A stretch of 18,605 bases of DNA, taken from Anaerotignum sp. (lineage in GTDB: Bacteria > Bacillota > Clostridia > Lachnospirales > Anaerotignaceae). The notes under the pieces were generated by a model. It saw only the letters and a list, made by a program, of their open reading frames with translations. It was not told the origin of the DNA and ran no database searches. Location: contig JAHHTV010000010.1 of NCBI GenBank assembly GCA_020024395.1, positions 1 through 18,605 of the forward strand, given 5' to 3'. The position numbers and the translations under genes were made by a program. Below are positions 17,826-18,605 of the stretch, piece by piece (position 1 is the first letter of the stretch; each line of letters begins with the position of its first letter).

Positions 17826-17886
17826 TGTATTCGGCTCCTTTCTTCTGTCTAGTGGGTTATTATGGATTTCTGTACAAATTGTCAGT

Positions 17887-17916
17887 AGTATATCATAGAG
17901 TATTTGTGTGTGTCAA
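17887..17916 (-). promoter_or_regulatory. Promoter of the pyr operon
   Basis: On the minus strand a perfect TTGACA (17916-17911) and TATACT (17892-17887) are 18 bases apart. The transcript would start near 17880, giving a leader of only about 55 bases before pyrC. That leader holds no terminator hairpin and no recognisable PyrR-binding sequence. Confidence 0.85.
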
Positions 17917-17949
17917 GCATTTTCAAAAAAGAAATTTCTGTTTGTGCGA

Positions 17950-17979
17950 TTGACAAAGAAACAAAAAATATGATAGACT
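17950..17979 (+). promoter_or_regulatory. Promoter of purE and its riboswitch
   Basis: A perfect TTGACA (17950-17955) and TAGACT (17974-17979) are 18 bases apart. Transcription would start near 17986, just before the riboswitch. Its -35 box is 33 bases from that of the divergent pyr promoter. Between them is the 10-base palindrome AGAAATTTCT (17930-17939). Confidence 0.75.
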
Positions 17980-17999
17980 GAACGTGCGAAACAATAAAG

Positions 18000-18112
18000 T
18001 AGCTTTTTGTAACTGACGGATTTGTGGTTACCACAGGGGAGCAAAAAGTTAGTGAGTAAGTAAGCAGTATTGTCTTAAGATGTTTGTACTGCTGTTGTCG
18101 ACCGTCTGGGCA
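18000..18112 (+). ncRNA. ZTP riboswitch (pfl motif)
   Basis: ZTP riboswitches sense ZMP/ZTP (AICAR nucleotides), which accumulate when 10-formyl-THF is short, and switch on purine and one-carbon genes. The signature elements are in order: a closing stem CTTTTTG (18003-18009) with CAAAAAG (18042-18048); the conserved ACTGACGG (18012-18019); a small hairpin GTGG/CCAC (18024-18027, 18031-18034); AGGGGAGC (18035-18042); a linker hairpin AGCAGTA/TACTGCT (18063-18069, 18087-18093); and the 3' conserved CCGTCTGGGC (18102-18111). The pseudoknot pairs GACGG with CCGTC. The usual form is GGCGG with CCGCC, so the A and the T are compensating changes that keep the pairing. The final GGGC is also the start of a terminator stem, the standard expression platform. 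Confidence 0.92.
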
Positions 18113-18150
18113 GTCCTGTTTCTTTACACGGAATAGGATTGCCCTTTTTT
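18108..18150 (+). terminator. Riboswitch-controlled intrinsic terminator before purE
   Basis: GGGCAGTCCT (18108-18117) pairs with AGGATTGCCC (18135-18144), 10 base pairs with one G-U, followed by six T residues (18145-18150). Its 5' strand shares GGGC with the conserved 3' end of the ZTP aptamer, so ligand binding would block the terminator and let purE be read. Confidence 0.92.
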
Positions 18151-18191
18151 GGTTGAAATCGGTATATGTATCAATTTTAGGAGGTTTATCC

Positions 18192-18605
18192 ATGAAAAAA
18201 ATCGGTATTGTAATGGGCAGCGATAGTGACCTTCCCGTAGTGGAAAAAGCAATGGCAACATTGGAAAAATTCGATGTACCTTTTGAAGTACATGTTTATT
18301 CTGCACACAGAACACCTGTGGAAGCAAAAGAATTTGCAAAAAATGCAAGAGCAAATGGTTTTGGTGCCATTATTGCAGCCGCAGGAAAAGCGGCACATTT
18401 GGCTGGAGCGATTGCAGCAAATACAACACTGCCTGTCATTGGTATTCCAATAAAATCCTCTACATTAGATGGATTGGATGCTTTGCTTTCTACGGTGCAG
18501 ATGCCAGGGGGAATTCCAGTTGCAACAGTTGCCATTGATGGTGCAGAAAATGCAGCATTGTTGGCAATTCAAATTTTGTCTGCAAACGATACAGCATTGG
18601 GCGAA
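18192..18605 (+). CDS. purE: N5-carboxyaminoimidazole ribonucleotide mutase PurE (3' end cut by window)
   Basis: PurE moves the carboxyl group of N5-CAIR to give CAIR in de novo purine synthesis. The visible 138 codons stay open to the window edge; the family is about 160-170 residues, so some 20-30 are missing. Motifs are GSDSD (9-13), SAHRTP (37-42), the active-site GKAAHLAG (65-72, H69; more often GAAHLPG) and VQMPGGIPVATVAI (102-115). The AAHL motif puts it in class I (mutase) rather than the AIR-carboxylase class II. ATG 18192 follows AGGAGG by 8 bases. It is under the ZTP riboswitch and is probably the first gene of a purine operon that continues beyond the window. Confidence 0.96.
   Translation, partial: MKKIGIVMGSDSDLPVVEKAMATLEKFDVPFEVHVYSAHRTPVEAKEFAKNARANGFGAIIAAAGKAAHLAGAIAANTTLPVIGIPIKSSTLDGLDALLSTVQMPGGIPVATVAIDGAENAALLAIQILSANDTALGE

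Noticed and set aside
17882..18535. Minus-strand open frames across the purE leader and purE
   Set aside because: They overlap the purE promoter, riboswitch and purE itself, and lack ribosome-binding sites; the RNA structure and PurE motifs explain the region.

Overview
The window is an AT-rich, gene-dense stretch of ordinary bacterial chromosome, almost certainly from a low-GC Gram-positive anaerobe (Bacillota, class Clostridia; a Lachnospirales-type organism would fit, but I cannot name a genus). This rests on strong Shine-Dalgarno sites (GGAGG-type) ahead of nearly every gene, frequent TTG/GTG starts, recJ-apt and rplS-lepB-rbgA gene blocks, a class 1B dihydroorotate dehydrogenase with its PyrK partner, and a ZTP riboswitch. 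No mobile element, CRISPR array, tRNA, rRNA or phage gene is visible.

Layout, left to right. (1) asnA (+) converges on a yeiH-type transporter (-); a strong bidirectional terminator separates them. A LysR-type regulator gene sits just upstream of yeiH on the same strand and probably controls it. (2) Divergent from the regulator are recJ and apt (+), coupled by a stop codon that overlaps the ribosome-binding site, then a hairpin and an AEC-family transporter gene. (3) A well-formed promoter and a probable L19-type leader precede rplS, which ends in a classic terminator. A second promoter drives lepB-rbgA (signal peptidase I and the 50S-assembly GTPase). (4) A bidirectional terminator then meets the end of a long minus-strand pyrimidine operon, read pyrC-carB-pyrK-pyrD-pyrF-pyrE-pyrB-pyrI. 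(5) Head-to-head with it, at the right edge, is purE (+), cut by the window end and preceded by a promoter, a ZTP riboswitch and an intrinsic terminator.

How the genes work together. The pyr operon encodes every step of de novo UMP synthesis except the glutaminase subunit of carbamoyl-phosphate synthetase (carA), which is not in the window. From pyrK to pyrI the genes overlap by 1 to 7 bases, which suggests translational coupling. apt and purE add purine salvage and synthesis, and PRPP is the shared substrate of PyrE and Apt. The divergent pyr and pur promoters lie back to back with 33 bases between their -35 boxes. purE has an elaborate RNA control element, while pyrC has a leader of only about 55 bases with no attenuator.

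I do not see an undescribed multi-gene system. The most interesting signals are regulatory: the ZTP riboswitch with a covarying pseudoknot, the missing carA and PyrR-type attenuator, an unexplained two-hairpin leader before carB, and a possible LysR operator before yeiH.
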